Shown here: piece by piece, positions 16,761 through 25,011 of the stretch
How the letters are laid out: every line of letters begins with the position of its first letter
Position numbering within the stretch: position 1 is the stretch's first letter
NCBI RefSeq assembly: GCF_043633585.1
Contig: NZ_CP141832.1
Location: 2,728,001 to 2,792,000, forward strand
Source: Lacrimispora sinapis
Lineage (GTDB): Bacteria; Bacillota; Clostridia; Lachnospirales; Lachnospiraceae
Length of the DNA: 64,000 bases
Direction: 5' to 3'
Made by a program: the position numbers and the translations under genes
The notes under the pieces: generated by a model
What the model saw: only the letters and a program-made list of their open reading frames with translations
What the model was told of the DNA's origin: nothing
Databases searched by the model: none

Positions 16761-17951
16761 TTAAACAAGGGCATTCTCAACCAGCATGGCGATTCCCATA
16801 CCTCCTCCAATGCATAAGGAGGCGATGCCGTAATGTGCGGACCGTTCCATCATCTCATGGACCAGAGTCACCAATATCCGTGCTCCGCTTGCCCCTAAAG
16901 GATGACCGATTGCAATGGCCCCTCCATTTACATTGACTTTTTCTTTATCCACCCCAAGCTCCTTTGATACGGCAAGGGCCTGAGCCGCAAAGGCTTCATT
17001 TAATTCAAAAAGGTCGATTTCATCTATGGATAATCCTTGTTTTTTAAGAAGAGTGGAAACTGCTTTTAACGGACCCATTCCCATGTAGGCAGGGTCCACA
17101 CCGACCAGAGAATATCCTTTAATATAAACGGAAGGCTTTAAATCATGCTCCCTGCATGTCTCTTCTGATGCCACCAGCATTGCTGCAGCCCCATCGCTGA
17201 TGGGGGAGGCATTTCCCGCGGTAACGGTCCCATCTTGTTTGAATACGGTCCTTAACCCGGAAAGCTTTTCCTTTGTGGTATCCGGTTTTACATGTTCGTC
17301 CTGGGAAAAGCAGATTTCTTCCTTCTTCTTTTTGATGCTTATGGGTACGATCTCCTGATCAAAAGCCTTTCTGTTCTGGGCATCAGCTGCCTTTCTATGG
17401 CTTTCATAAGAAAATTCATCCTGTTCCAGCCTGGAAATTTTATATTTTTCTGCAACATTTTCTGCAGTAATCCCCATATGGTATTGGTTGATAGGACAGG
17501 TAAGACCGTCATTGATCAAACTATCCACCAACTCGCCGTTTCCAAGGCGGTAGCCCTTTCTGGCATTCTTTAAAAGATAAGGGGCACTTGACATATTTTC
17601 CATACCGCCAGCCATCATGAGATTGCTTTCTTCCGCCAAAATGGAATCATAAGCCAATGCGACGGCATGCAGTCCGGAGCCACAGACAGTATTAATGGTG
17701 GAGGCAGGAGTTTCAACCGGCACGCCTGCCTGTATTGCAGCCTGCCTGGCGGGATTCTGGCCGTTGCCGGCCTGGAGGACATTTCCAAAATAAACTCCAT
17801 CAATGAGAGAACTCTCCAACTTGCTTCGATCAAGACATGCTTTGATTACAGCTGCACCCATAGACGGAGCATCCAGGGAGGAGAGAGTTCCGTTAAACGA
17901 ACCGACAGCGGTTCTTACCGGGCTTACTAATGCTACTTTTTTCATAGTCAT
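16761..17951 (-). CDS. thlA: Acetyl-CoA C-acetyltransferase (thiolase)
   Basis: Condenses two acetyl-CoA to acetoacetyl-CoA. Its 396 residues have the active cysteine in NTVCGSGLHAV, the catalytic histidine in GGAIAIGHPLGASG, and the second cysteine in SLCIGGGMG. First gene of thl-adc-ctfA-ctfB. The annotated ATG immediately follows the TGA of a possible upstream peptide (17952-18014). A second ATG six bases further in has better spacing from AAAGG. It could also run in reverse for acetoacetate utilisation, but the decarboxylase makes acetone formation more likely. Confidence 0.95.
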   Translation of the reverse strand: MTMKKVALVSPVRTAVGSFNGTLSSLDAPSMGAAVIKACLDRSKLESSLIDGVYFGNVLQAGNGQNPARQAAIQAGVPVETPASTINTVCGSGLHAVALAYDSILAEESNLMMAGGMENMSSAPYLLKNARKGYRLGNGELVDSLINDGLTCPINQYHMGITAENVAEKYKISRLEQDEFSYESHRKAADAQNRKAFDQEIVPISIKKKKEEICFSQDEHVKPDTTKEKLSGLRTVFKQDGTVTAGNASPISDGAAAMLVASEETCREHDLKPSVYIKGYSLVGVDPAYMGMGPLKAVSTLLKKQGLSIDEIDLFELNEAFAAQALAVSKELGVDKEKVNVNGGAIAIGHPLGASGARILVTLVHEMMERSAHYGIASLCIGGGMGIAMLVENALV

Positions 17952-18014
17952 TCATCCTTTCGTTTTGTGGTCAGTTGTCTTAAATCCTCTTCTTTTCAAG
18001 TTTTTCTGTGTCAC
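17952..18014 (-). CDS. Possible 20-codon upstream peptide of the thiolase operon
   Basis: A GTG at 18012-18014 with AAAGGAG eight bases upstream opens 20 codons. They end in TGA directly abutting the thiolase ATG. The peptide would be strongly basic (begins TQKNLKRRGF, seven Lys/Arg). The arrangement suggests translational coupling or a regulatory leader. It could also be chance; there is no family match I recognise. Confidence 0.4.
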   Translation of the reverse strand: MTQKNLKRRGFKTTDHKTKG

Positions 18015-18049
18015 AACATCCTCTCCTTTCTGTCTGTGTTTGATTGATA

Positions 18050-18083
18050 AGGATATTTTCCTACTCTGAATATTCAAATTCAA
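18050..18083 (-). promoter_or_regulatory. Candidate promoter of the thl-adc-ctfAB operon
   Basis: Two overlapping solutions on the minus strand: TTGAAT (18078-18083) with GAAAAT at 17 bp, or TTGAAT (18072-18077) with TATCCT at 16 bp. Both are only moderate matches, as expected for an activated promoter. Confidence 0.35.
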
Positions 18084-18125
18084 TATTAAGGGAATAACTT
18101 ACAGTTTTTAGTGTCTGATTTACAG

Positions 18126-18154
18126 AAAAAGGAGCTAATCCTTGGATTAGCTCC
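18126..18154 (-). terminator. Terminator after the locus 1 histidine kinase
   Basis: A perfect 11-bp stem (18131-18141 with 18144-18154) is followed by TTTTT on the minus strand, 19 nt past the kinase stop. It separates the signalling genes from the thiolase operon. Confidence 0.92.
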
Positions 18155-18172
18155 CAGATCATAATTTCCAAT

Positions 18173-19498
18173 TTATTGGAAACCGTCCTCTTTATTAAAA
18201 ATGATTTTGCAGCTGAATTCCTGGTTGTTTTCCTCCAGAATCATGCTCCCATGATACTTTTTGATGACATTTTCTACATTCAATAGGCCGATTCCATGAT
18301 TTTTGCCTTTTTTTGACACTGGTTTTCCAAGATGCCACTTCTCAATGGGCATTGTGCTGTTGCTGATTATAATGACAATAAAATCATGATAGTTATCCAG
18401 CTTCATATGAATATATTTGTTCGTTTCCACAGCCTTACAGGCTTCCATGGCGTTATCCAGCAGGTTACCAAATACGGTAGTGACCTCTATGGGTTCCATG
18501 AAACTTAAATCAACCGGGCCGATATCCATTTGAAATGAAATGGCATGGAGGTTTGCAATTTTCTTTTTATCATTCAGTAAAACATTTAAAATCGGATTGT
18601 TTGTATATTCCTGCATGGTCAGGGGAAGCAGCATCTGACTGATTTCCTGTGCATAGGTTACGGCCAGTTCCTTTTGATTGGTCTGATAGATGGTTTCTAT
18701 CATCTGCAAGTGCTTATTCACATCATGAAGGATTTTAATGGATTCATTGTACTTTACTTCCTGCTCTTCGTAAAATTCATATTGGAGCAGGGACTGCTGT
18801 TCCAAAAGTTTCAGTTTCACTTTCAGCTGGTTGTTCTCTTCCGCAAATCTGGCAAAATATAAAAAGTACAGATCTGCCACCAGCATACAACCCATATTCA
18901 CCAGGATCAAGACGTGCTCCGCTTTACTGGTCGCCTTGGAAATAACCATTAGGATCACCGCCAGATTGGCACTGCTGAAGAGAATGATGATCAGTTCGAT
19001 CAGGCATTGGGTCATGGTGAGCTTCACATTCAAATCTTCTCTCCAAAACTTTGTGATCACCAGATAATAAAACACCAGTACAATCAATTTAGAAAATGTT
19101 ATTTCCATACTTTCTGCCATGACGGTGTGAATATTTGATATCTGGAATTTAAATAAAATAAAATCCAGCAGTTCCACACCGGCAGCTTCGGCTATGGATA
19201 GGAGTAAAATCAAGATCATCACTTCTGCAATCCGGAATAGGACCGTTTTGCTTCTGCCCCAGTATACGGCAAGATTCATAATACAAATTACTGCAATCCA
19301 GCTGATAATATTAATGACCGGCTGTTTGAAAAGGTTCATGAATACACTGAATAAAAATACGCCTGATTTTGTAAAAAAATACAGCCAGTGACTCTCATAT
19401 CGTCTTTCATTGCGTTCTTCCAGAAACTGGAACACCAACACACAATTGATCAGGCAGGAAACCACAATTCCACTCATAAAAAAAATATATTTTTCCAT
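18173..19498 (-). CDS. agrC: AgrC-like GHKL sensor histidine kinase (locus 1)
   Basis: Membrane receptor kinase of the peptide-pheromone type. About six hydrophobic segments fill residues 5-215. A coiled region follows, then the phospho-acceptor His258 in ILHDVNKHLQ and a GHKL ATPase domain with GNLLDNAMEAC (345-355) and HGIGLLNVENV (401-411). It is encoded nine bases after its LytTR partner. The paired AgrD and AgrB are downstream of the solvent genes, so ligand pairing is inferred from proximity. Its 441 residues are normal for AgrC-like kinases. Confidence 0.9.
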   Translation of the reverse strand: MEKYIFFMSGIVVSCLINCVLVFQFLEERNERRYESHWLYFFTKSGVFLFSVFMNLFKQPVINIISWIAVICIMNLAVYWGRSKTVLFRIAEVMILILLLSIAEAAGVELLDFILFKFQISNIHTVMAESMEITFSKLIVLVFYYLVITKFWREDLNVKLTMTQCLIELIIILFSSANLAVILMVISKATSKAEHVLILVNMGCMLVADLYFLYFARFAEENNQLKVKLKLLEQQSLLQYEFYEEQEVKYNESIKILHDVNKHLQMIETIYQTNQKELAVTYAQEISQMLLPLTMQEYTNNPILNVLLNDKKKIANLHAISFQMDIGPVDLSFMEPIEVTTVFGNLLDNAMEACKAVETNKYIHMKLDNYHDFIVIIISNSTMPIEKWHLGKPVSKKGKNHGIGLLNVENVIKKYHGSMILEENNQEFSCKIIFNKEDGFQ

Positions 19499-19506
19499 TT
19501 TTTCAC

Positions 19507-20250
19507 CTAAATATTGCTCAGTATAAATTGATTCAGCTTTTTTCTGAAAGCCGCTGATTTTTTCTGGGAAACAGGGATTATATCATTGTTATTGAGATAG
19601 GCTTCATACCCTTTTATTTTTTTCACATGCCTTAAATTGACCAGAAAACACTGATGGCAGACCTCAAAGTGGTGTTCCAGCATTTTTTCCGCCAAATCTT
19701 TCATTTTATCTCTAAAAAAATATTCTTTATTTTCCAGCTTTATTTTGATTTTCCGGTTAAAATATTCAAAATAGAAAATATCCTTTACTTCAAAATCCTT
19801 GATTCTGGTTTCCACTTCTCCTTGCTGCGTGATTTCCAGAATCTCAAACCGTACCGTTTCTGATGGTTCATGTTCTTCCTGAATATATTGTAAAATATCA
19901 TCCAGCTGTTTTTCTGTATTCACTTTTGTGACAGGTTTTACCAAATATGCGAACGCATGCACATGATTGACCGCCTGCTTGCAGAATTGATGAAAGCTGG
20001 TGGTATAAATGACTTTTACATTGTGATCCCTTTCCCGTATCTTTTTTCCGACCAATATCCCATTGATCCCATTTAAACCAATATCAAGAAATATTAAATC
20101 AAAATTTTTATGGATTCTCAGCAGTTCCTCTCCCGAAGGAAACGTATTCACTTGATAGGAGATCTTTCTGGCATCCATATAATTTTTCACCAGAGCTGCT
20201 ATTCTTAAAGTATCATTTGTGTCATCATCGCAAATAGCTATGGTAAGCAT
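19507..20250 (-). CDS. agrA: LytTR response regulator (AgrA-like, locus 1)
   Basis: Two-domain regulator of 247 residues. The receiver domain has the acidic pocket ICDDD (8-10) and phospho-acceptor Asp56 in LIFLDIG. The C-terminal LytTR DNA-binding domain spans about 135-245. AGGAGG precedes the ATG. It is the first gene of the regulator-kinase pair and is expected to bind paired 9-bp sites near target promoters. The adjacent thiolase operon and agrDB are the obvious candidate targets. Confidence 0.93.
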   Translation of the reverse strand: MLTIAICDDDTNDTLRIAALVKNYMDARKISYQVNTFPSGEELLRIHKNFDLIFLDIGLNGINGILVGKKIRERDHNVKVIYTTSFHQFCKQAVNHVHAFAYLVKPVTKVNTEKQLDDILQYIQEEHEPSETVRFEILEITQQGEVETRIKDFEVKDIFYFEYFNRKIKIKLENKEYFFRDKMKDLAEKMLEHHFEVCHQCFLVNLRHVKKIKGYEAYLNNNDIIPVSQKKSAAFRKKLNQFILSNI

Positions 20251-20323
20251 TCATATCCTCCTGTTGTCTCTTTTTATGTTTTGGTTCAAATCACCGCAGC
20301 AGTACCAGCTTTACAGAATCTTA

Positions 20324-20371
20324 TTAACGATACCTTTATACTATCACGAAAAGAGTCATTTTTTTAACGAT
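20324..20371 (-). promoter_or_regulatory. Direct repeat in the agrA (locus 1) upstream region
   Basis: The 8-mer ATCGTTAA (minus strand) occurs at 20364-20371 and again at 20324-20331, exactly 40 bp apart. It flanks a TATAAA-like -10 element, with AACGGTTGA just upstream. The core resembles LytTR half-sites (CGTTNA). The rest of 20251-20499 is AT-rich and holds no gene I can support. Confidence 0.3.
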
Positions 20372-20499
20372 GTAAAAATCAACCGTTTCCTTGTAAGTTT
20401 TTATCTCTAAATTTTAACCTCAACTGCTTTTTAAAGCCAAAACATGGATACTTTTGCATAAAAAACGGAATTTTAACTATAAAGTTATAACCAGAACGC

Positions 20500-20544
20500 A
20501 AAAAACTGGCTGACAGTCTGAAAGACTGCATAGCCAGTTTTTTT
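20500..20544. terminator. Strong terminator after pxpA
   Basis: A long hairpin with stems AAAAAACTGGCT and ACAGTCT and their complements has T-runs on both strands. On the minus strand it ends the 11-gene liv/pxp operon six bases after the pxpA stop. Confidence 0.92.
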
Positions 20545-20549
20545 CAATT

Positions 20550-21311
20550 CTAAAAGGAAAAACCAGTCACATCAATTCCGTTTACTGCCAGGCCTTCCCG
20601 TATCTTCCTTACAAAGGCAAGGGCTTTTATCCCATCGCCATGGACGCAGACGGAATCAGCATTAAGGGAGATTTCTTTTCCATCCTCGGCTTTCACCTTT
20701 CCTTCCTTGACCATACGGAGGACCCGGCTGACGGCTTTTTCCTCATCCTCGATGACGGCACCTTTCCGGCTTCTTGGAACCAGTGTGCCGTCACTCTGAT
20801 AAGCCCGGTCTGCAAATATTTCACTGGCATATGTAATCTCATAATCCTTTGCTGCCCGGAGCATTTCACTGCCGCTTAAAGCAAGGAGAATCAGAGTTTC
20901 ATCGACCTCTTTGACGGCCTGACAGATGGCCTCTGCCAGCTTATAATCCTTAGCGGCCATATTATACAGGGCACCATGGGGTTTTACATGATACAGCTTT
21001 ATGGAGGCACGGTCGCAAAAGGCTTTCAATGCTCCGACCTGATAGATCACACAGGCTTTCACCTCTTTGGGGGAAAGGCTCATATTCCTTCTTCCAAACC
21101 CGGAAAGATCAGGAAAGCCCGGATGGGCTCCCGCCCTCACTCCATGCACTTTGCAAAGGGCCACAGACCGCTCCATTACCAGAGGATCTCCGGCATGGAA
21201 GCCGCAGGCAATGTTGGCTGAGGTTATTAGCGGCAGGATCTCTTCATCCATTCCCATCTTATACGCCCCAAAGCTTTCTCCCAAATCACAGTTTAAATCA
21301 ATGGACAGCAT
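20550..21311 (-). CDS. pxpA: 5-oxoprolinase subunit A (LamB/YcsF family)
   Basis: Part of the prokaryotic ATP-dependent 5-oxoprolinase PxpABC, which opens 5-oxo-L-proline to L-glutamate. Its 253 residues begin with the family signature DLNCDLGESFG. HPGFPDLSGFGRR, HVKPHGALYN and a C-terminal VCVHGDG are also present. It is the last gene of the operon, 27 nt after the DUF1445 gene, with AAAGGAG upstream. pxpB and pxpC are in the same operon, so a complete complex is encoded. Confidence 0.95.
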   Translation of the reverse strand: MLSIDLNCDLGESFGAYKMGMDEEILPLITSANIACGFHAGDPLVMERSVALCKVHGVRAGAHPGFPDLSGFGRRNMSLSPKEVKACVIYQVGALKAFCDRASIKLYHVKPHGALYNMAAKDYKLAEAICQAVKEVDETLILLALSGSEMLRAAKDYEITYASEIFADRAYQSDGTLVPRSRKGAVIEDEEKAVSRVLRMVKEGKVKAEDGKEISLNADSVCVHGDGIKALAFVRKIREGLAVNGIDVTGFSF

Positions 21312-21338
21312 AATTCATCTCCTTTCCTTATCAATGCA

Positions 21339-22145
21339 TCAACGGTATTTTAACGTTACATTTTTGACATCCGTGATAAACATATGTCCCGGAGCATGGG
21401 TGATCACAAAGGGAGGACGGCTGTTCATGACAACTGCCTGAGGGGTCACTCCGCAGGGCCAGAACACCGGTACTTCTCCCTCTCTGATGGTCACAGGATC
21501 TCCGTAATCCGGCCGCTCCAGATGATTGATTCCAATGGCTTTTGGGTATCCGATCTGCACCGGAGCACCGTGTACGTTCGGCATTGCAGCGGTAATAGCA
21601 ACAGCCGTGGGCACCTGCTTATGGGGAATGGGTCTCATACTGACCACCATATTTCCGGAAAATACTCCGGCCGGTGCGCAGGAAATACTGGTATTATACA
21701 TGGGAACATTCACCCCTTCCTCGATCTGCCTGACGGGTATTCCTGCTTCCATCAGCTCGGCTTCAAACGAAAAGCTGCAGCCAATCAGAAAGCTGACCAG
21801 CTTTCCCCTGGTTTTCTGGTACTTTTCAAAACGTTGGGATACATCTGCGGTTTCCTCTGTAAGAATCCCATCCTCGTAGATACGGTAACCGGGAAGATCC
21901 TTTGTCAAGTCGCTGCCCAAAGCAGTCAGAGGAAAGCTTTTGCTTCCTGCATCAGAGACCTCTAAGAGGGGGCAGGCCCGTGGATTTCTCTGGCAGAACA
22001 GCAAAAAATCCCATGCCAGTTCCTCCGGAAGAATAACCAGATTTCCCTGAGCGTAACCGCCGCACATTCCAGTGGTAGGCCCTTTGATGATCCCTTCCCG
22101 GACAAGTTTTCTTACCTCTGCCGGCTTGTAATTATAATAATCCAT
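21339..22145 (-). CDS. DUF1445 / D-glutamate cyclase-type hydro-lyase
   Basis: 268-residue protein of the family once called putative hydro-lyase (DUF1445, now D-Glu_cyclase). In vertebrate mitochondrial D-glutamate cyclase this domain is fused to a DUF4392 domain. Here DUF4392 is a separate gene in the same operon. Visible family features are GPTTGMCGGYAQGNLVILP, CSFSFEAEL, and FWPCGVTPQ with HAPGHMFITD near the end. The likely role is reversible dehydration of D-glutamate to 5-oxo-D-proline; for this bacterial homologue that is inference. GGAGGGG precedes the ATG. Confidence 0.85.
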   Translation of the reverse strand: MDYYNYKPAEVRKLVREGIIKGPTTGMCGGYAQGNLVILPEELAWDFLLFCQRNPRACPLLEVSDAGSKSFPLTALGSDLTKDLPGYRIYEDGILTEETADVSQRFEKYQKTRGKLVSFLIGCSFSFEAELMEAGIPVRQIEEGVNVPMYNTSISCAPAGVFSGNMVVSMRPIPHKQVPTAVAITAAMPNVHGAPVQIGYPKAIGINHLERPDYGDPVTIREGEVPVFWPCGVTPQAVVMNSRPPFVITHAPGHMFITDVKNVTLKYR

Positions 22146-22162
22146 CTCTTTCTCCCCTCCTG

Positions 22163-23203
22163 TTAAGTTTTTGTCAATTCATAAATGGTATCCCAAAGAC
22201 GTTTCTTTAAGCTCAAAAGTTTTCTTTCCTCCAAACGGCAGGCGGCCACCCCTTCCTCTGGCGTCACAAACTTAAATGCGGCAGAATCTCCGGGGCGCAG
22301 CTGGGCCAGCGCAGGAATGTCTGCACTGATAACCGTAGCGATTTTTGCATACCCGCCGGTGGTCTGGTGATCTGCCATCATGACCATGGGGAGTCCGGAG
22401 GCTGATACCTGGACGGAACCTTCTGCAATCCCGTCTGAAATAATATCTGCCCCATTCACCATTTCAATAGGGGGACCTTCCAGCCTGCAGGCCATCCGGT
22501 CACAATCCTTTAGAAGGCGGTATGGATTTCTTACAAAGGTCTTTTTTCCTTCTTCAGTAAATGCCTCCGCCTGGGGGCCTTCCACGGCCCTTAAAAGAAC
22601 AAAGCGTTCATTTCCGTAAAAACGCCAGGGGCTGAAGGTCCTTTTCAGCCACGGCTTTTCCTGCTTGATGGAACATTCCTCTTCTCTTCCTTTTATGCTC
22701 TCCATGAGCAAACGAACCTGCTCCTTTGTTTTTCCGGCAGATAAAATGGCTCCGGTACGGAGGGGGCTGCCCTCAAATCCACCGATTCTGCATTTTAAAT
22801 TGGTGGAACGGCTTCCCATAATGGGCGGAACGCAAATTCCCCCATACACGGCCAGATACGTTCGGAGACCGGATGTAGCAAATCCAAAGCTTAGAATATC
22901 TCCTGGGTTTGCAATCACCGGGCCGTACATGGGAACCGGCCTGCCGTTTAAAGAGGGGTTCATATCCGCACCGGTCAAAGCAAATATCTCCTGGGAAGTA
23001 AAGCGGATCTCTCCTCCGCTGTATGTGAATTCTATCACAGCTGCCTGGTCATATTCTGTCAGATTTCCTGCAAGCAGGTTGGCAAGTTTCATGGAATATT
23101 TATCGCATGCTCCGTTTTCCTGGAATCCCTGGCTTTGATATCCCCTTCTTCCTATATCCTGTATGGTGGAAAGCGGCCCAGACAATACGATTTCTAATGC
23201 CAT
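22163..23203 (-). CDS. pxpC: 5-oxoprolinase subunit C (biotin-dependent carboxylase-like)
   Basis: Subunit of PxpABC, related to allophanate hydrolase subunit 2. I place the start at ATG 23201-23203, behind GAGGTGATGG and 4 nt after pxpB, giving 346 residues. Family features are GPLSTIQDIGRRGYQ at the N-terminus, ENGACDKYSMKLAN, ALTGADMNP and a C-terminal DHQTTGGYAKIATV. It works with PxpB in the ATP-dependent phosphorylation and ring opening of 5-oxoproline. An upstream in-frame ATG at 23320 lies inside pxpB and has no ribosome site. Confidence 0.94.
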   Translation of the reverse strand: MALEIVLSGPLSTIQDIGRRGYQSQGFQENGACDKYSMKLANLLAGNLTEYDQAAVIEFTYSGGEIRFTSQEIFALTGADMNPSLNGRPVPMYGPVIANPGDILSFGFATSGLRTYLAVYGGICVPPIMGSRSTNLKCRIGGFEGSPLRTGAILSAGKTKEQVRLLMESIKGREEECSIKQEKPWLKRTFSPWRFYGNERFVLLRAVEGPQAEAFTEEGKKTFVRNPYRLLKDCDRMACRLEGPPIEMVNGADIISDGIAEGSVQVSASGLPMVMMADHQTTGGYAKIATVISADIPALAQLRPGDSAAFKFVTPEEGVAACRLEERKLLSLKKRLWDTIYELTKT

Positions 23204-23207
23204 TCCA

Positions 23208-23894
23208 TCACCTCTTTTCCTGTGTTCGGCTGATTTTTTCAAACTCCCGGAGGCTGATGGGTACAAAACGAATGGTGTCTCCGGCCTCATAAAGCCTTTT
23301 TTGTCCGTTTTGGGGATCAAATAGACGAAGAGGGGTTCGTCCGATCAGCTGCCAGCCTCCGGGCGAGTCCATGGGATAGATTCCGGTCTGCTCTCCTCCG
23401 ATGCCTACAGAGCCTGCCGGAATCAGGGTCCTTGGAACGTTCAGGCGGGGGGTTGCGATCCGTTCATCCATGCCTCCCAGATAGGGAAACCCAGGGAGAA
23501 AACCAAGCATATAGATGCGGTAATCTCTGCCGGAATGGATTCTTATGACCTCCTCTTCCTTTAAGTTCCCGTGTTTTGCCACAAAGGCCAGATCCGGTCC
23601 GAAACTTCCCCCATAACACACGGGTATTTCCACCAGTGCCCCAGAATGCTCTCTGAGTTCTGGGGCACTTACAGACAGATTCCATAAGAAGCGGGAAACC
23701 TTACTAAAATCCGTTACTAAGGGATCGTAGTAAACCAAAAGGGAGCAAAAGGCCGGTACGGTTTCCATAATTCCTTCCTGCTCTGAAGACCGGACAATTT
23801 TGTTTAACTCCATGACCCTGCGGTTTACCGATTCATTGATGGAATCTCCCAGCTCTGCCAGTACGGCCCGGTCTCCTACCGCCTTAATTCTCAT
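23208..23894 (-). CDS. pxpB: 5-oxoprolinase subunit B (allophanate hydrolase subunit 1-like)
   Basis: Subunit of PxpABC related to KipI and allophanate hydrolase subunit 1 (228 residues). Visible features are GDRAVLAELGDSIN near the start and the conserved block LGFLPGFPYLGGMDERIATPR. It is followed by IPAGSVGIGGEQTGIYPMDSPGGWQLIGRT. The start overlaps the stop of the DUF4392 gene by 4 nt. The adjacent pxpC completes the usual BC pair; pxpA is separated from them by the DUF1445 gene. Confidence 0.95.
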   Translation of the reverse strand: MRIKAVGDRAVLAELGDSINESVNRRVMELNKIVRSSEQEGIMETVPAFCSLLVYYDPLVTDFSKVSRFLWNLSVSAPELREHSGALVEIPVCYGGSFGPDLAFVAKHGNLKEEEVIRIHSGRDYRIYMLGFLPGFPYLGGMDERIATPRLNVPRTLIPAGSVGIGGEQTGIYPMDSPGGWQLIGRTPLRLFDPQNGQKRLYEAGDTIRFVPISLREFEKISRTQEKR

Positions 23895-24973
23895 ACGTGT
23901 TCCTCTCTTTCACGGAAAAATCCTTTTTCCAGCACAGGCCCGAACCAGTGCTCGGAATTCTTTGAATAACGGACGGCATAATCCGTACACTGACGCATCA
24001 GGCTTACGATCCCTGTATTCATCCGGGTATTGAAGCCGTCGATGCCAGGGAGAAGGGAGCCGGTCATATCCACAAGCCCGCTCCTGGAGGCCGCCCGCAT
24101 TACCTCTCCTTCCAGCTCCTCCCGGTGAAGGATCTCCATATCCCTCTTTAAATAGGCGATGGCTGCCATCATTGCATAGCAGCCCCAATCGGAGCAGGTT
24201 GCTGTGATGATATGATCGGCGCCGCTTGCAGACAAGATGCCTCCTTTACAGCCGCAGATACATTCTTCCGGTCCGGTAAATGGTACATATCTCACAATAT
24301 GCTCCGCAATGGCTCCCATACCAATCTCATTTCCCAGATCCCCGATGGCAATATTCAAGACCCCCTTTTCCCGCAGCAGCTCCCACAAAACATCGCTTTT
24401 TGCTTCCAGCTCCGATACATCCTGCCCGGCCGCATTGTGGTAAACCCCCAAAATATTGGACCCAGGGGCTTCTACCGAAATCACTGCCGCTGGCATCGCT
24501 TCCTTTATAAGCCATTCTGCCTCAATCTTTGCTCTTGCAGGATTTTTGGTAAAGGAGAACACGCCGATGCTGTAAGGCATTTCTTTGACCTTGTTGAGTT
24601 CCTCATAAACATGAAGCCCCACCACTCCGGCACAGTTTTTTACCGGTTCCACACATTCCTCCGGACATACGATAACCGGTTTCGCACCAAATGCCAGAAC
24701 CAGGGACCGGGCCAGCAAAAGGGAGCCGACCATCCCGTCCGTCTCCGGCTCTTTATGAGGCAGAAGTATAAATCCCGTAAGAAGATAGACCAGATCCTTC
24801 TCCTTTACGGTCTCACATAGCTTTTGGGCTGCTCTCATGGCCAACGGCTCTCCCATTCCGGCACGGCTCCCGGCATAGAGAATCCGGCACACCCCATACC
24901 CTCTGGGATCAAGATTCATCAACGCATCCAGATTTTCTCCTACATTTCTTTTTTCCAGCTCCGCTCTTTCCAT
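23891..24973 (-). CDS. DUF4392 / D-glutamate cyclase C-terminal-type protein
   Basis: 360-residue homologue of the C-terminal half of mitochondrial D-glutamate cyclase (DUF4392, GLUCM_C). It has LDPRGYGVCRILY near the N-terminus, GAKPVIVCPEECVEPV in the middle, and IGDLGNEIGMGAI followed by a cysteine-rich GPEECICGCKGG. No signal peptide is seen, so it is cytoplasmic. It lies between the D-amino-acid aminotransferase and pxpB, coupled to pxpB by a 4-nt overlap. With the separate DUF1445 gene it would rebuild the two-domain eukaryotic enzyme as a split pair. Confidence 0.82.
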   Translation of the reverse strand: MERAELEKRNVGENLDALMNLDPRGYGVCRILYAGSRAGMGEPLAMRAAQKLCETVKEKDLVYLLTGFILLPHKEPETDGMVGSLLLARSLVLAFGAKPVIVCPEECVEPVKNCAGVVGLHVYEELNKVKEMPYSIGVFSFTKNPARAKIEAEWLIKEAMPAAVISVEAPGSNILGVYHNAAGQDVSELEAKSDVLWELLREKGVLNIAIGDLGNEIGMGAIAEHIVRYVPFTGPEECICGCKGGILSASGADHIITATCSDWGCYAMMAAIAYLKRDMEILHREELEGEVMRAASRSGLVDMTGSLLPGIDGFNTRMNTGIVSLMRQCTDYAVRYSKNSEHWFGPVLEKGFFREREEHV

Positions 24974-25011
24974 AATCTCCTCCCAAAACGCTTCTTACTG
25001 CGTCATACCAA

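Noticed and set aside
18101..18130. AgrA-type paired box (ACAGTTTTT and ACAGAAAAA, 21 bp apart) upstream of the thiolase operon
   Set aside because: Spacing fits, but the second copy is mostly the T-tract of the kinase terminator and matches poorly; not strong enough to annotate.
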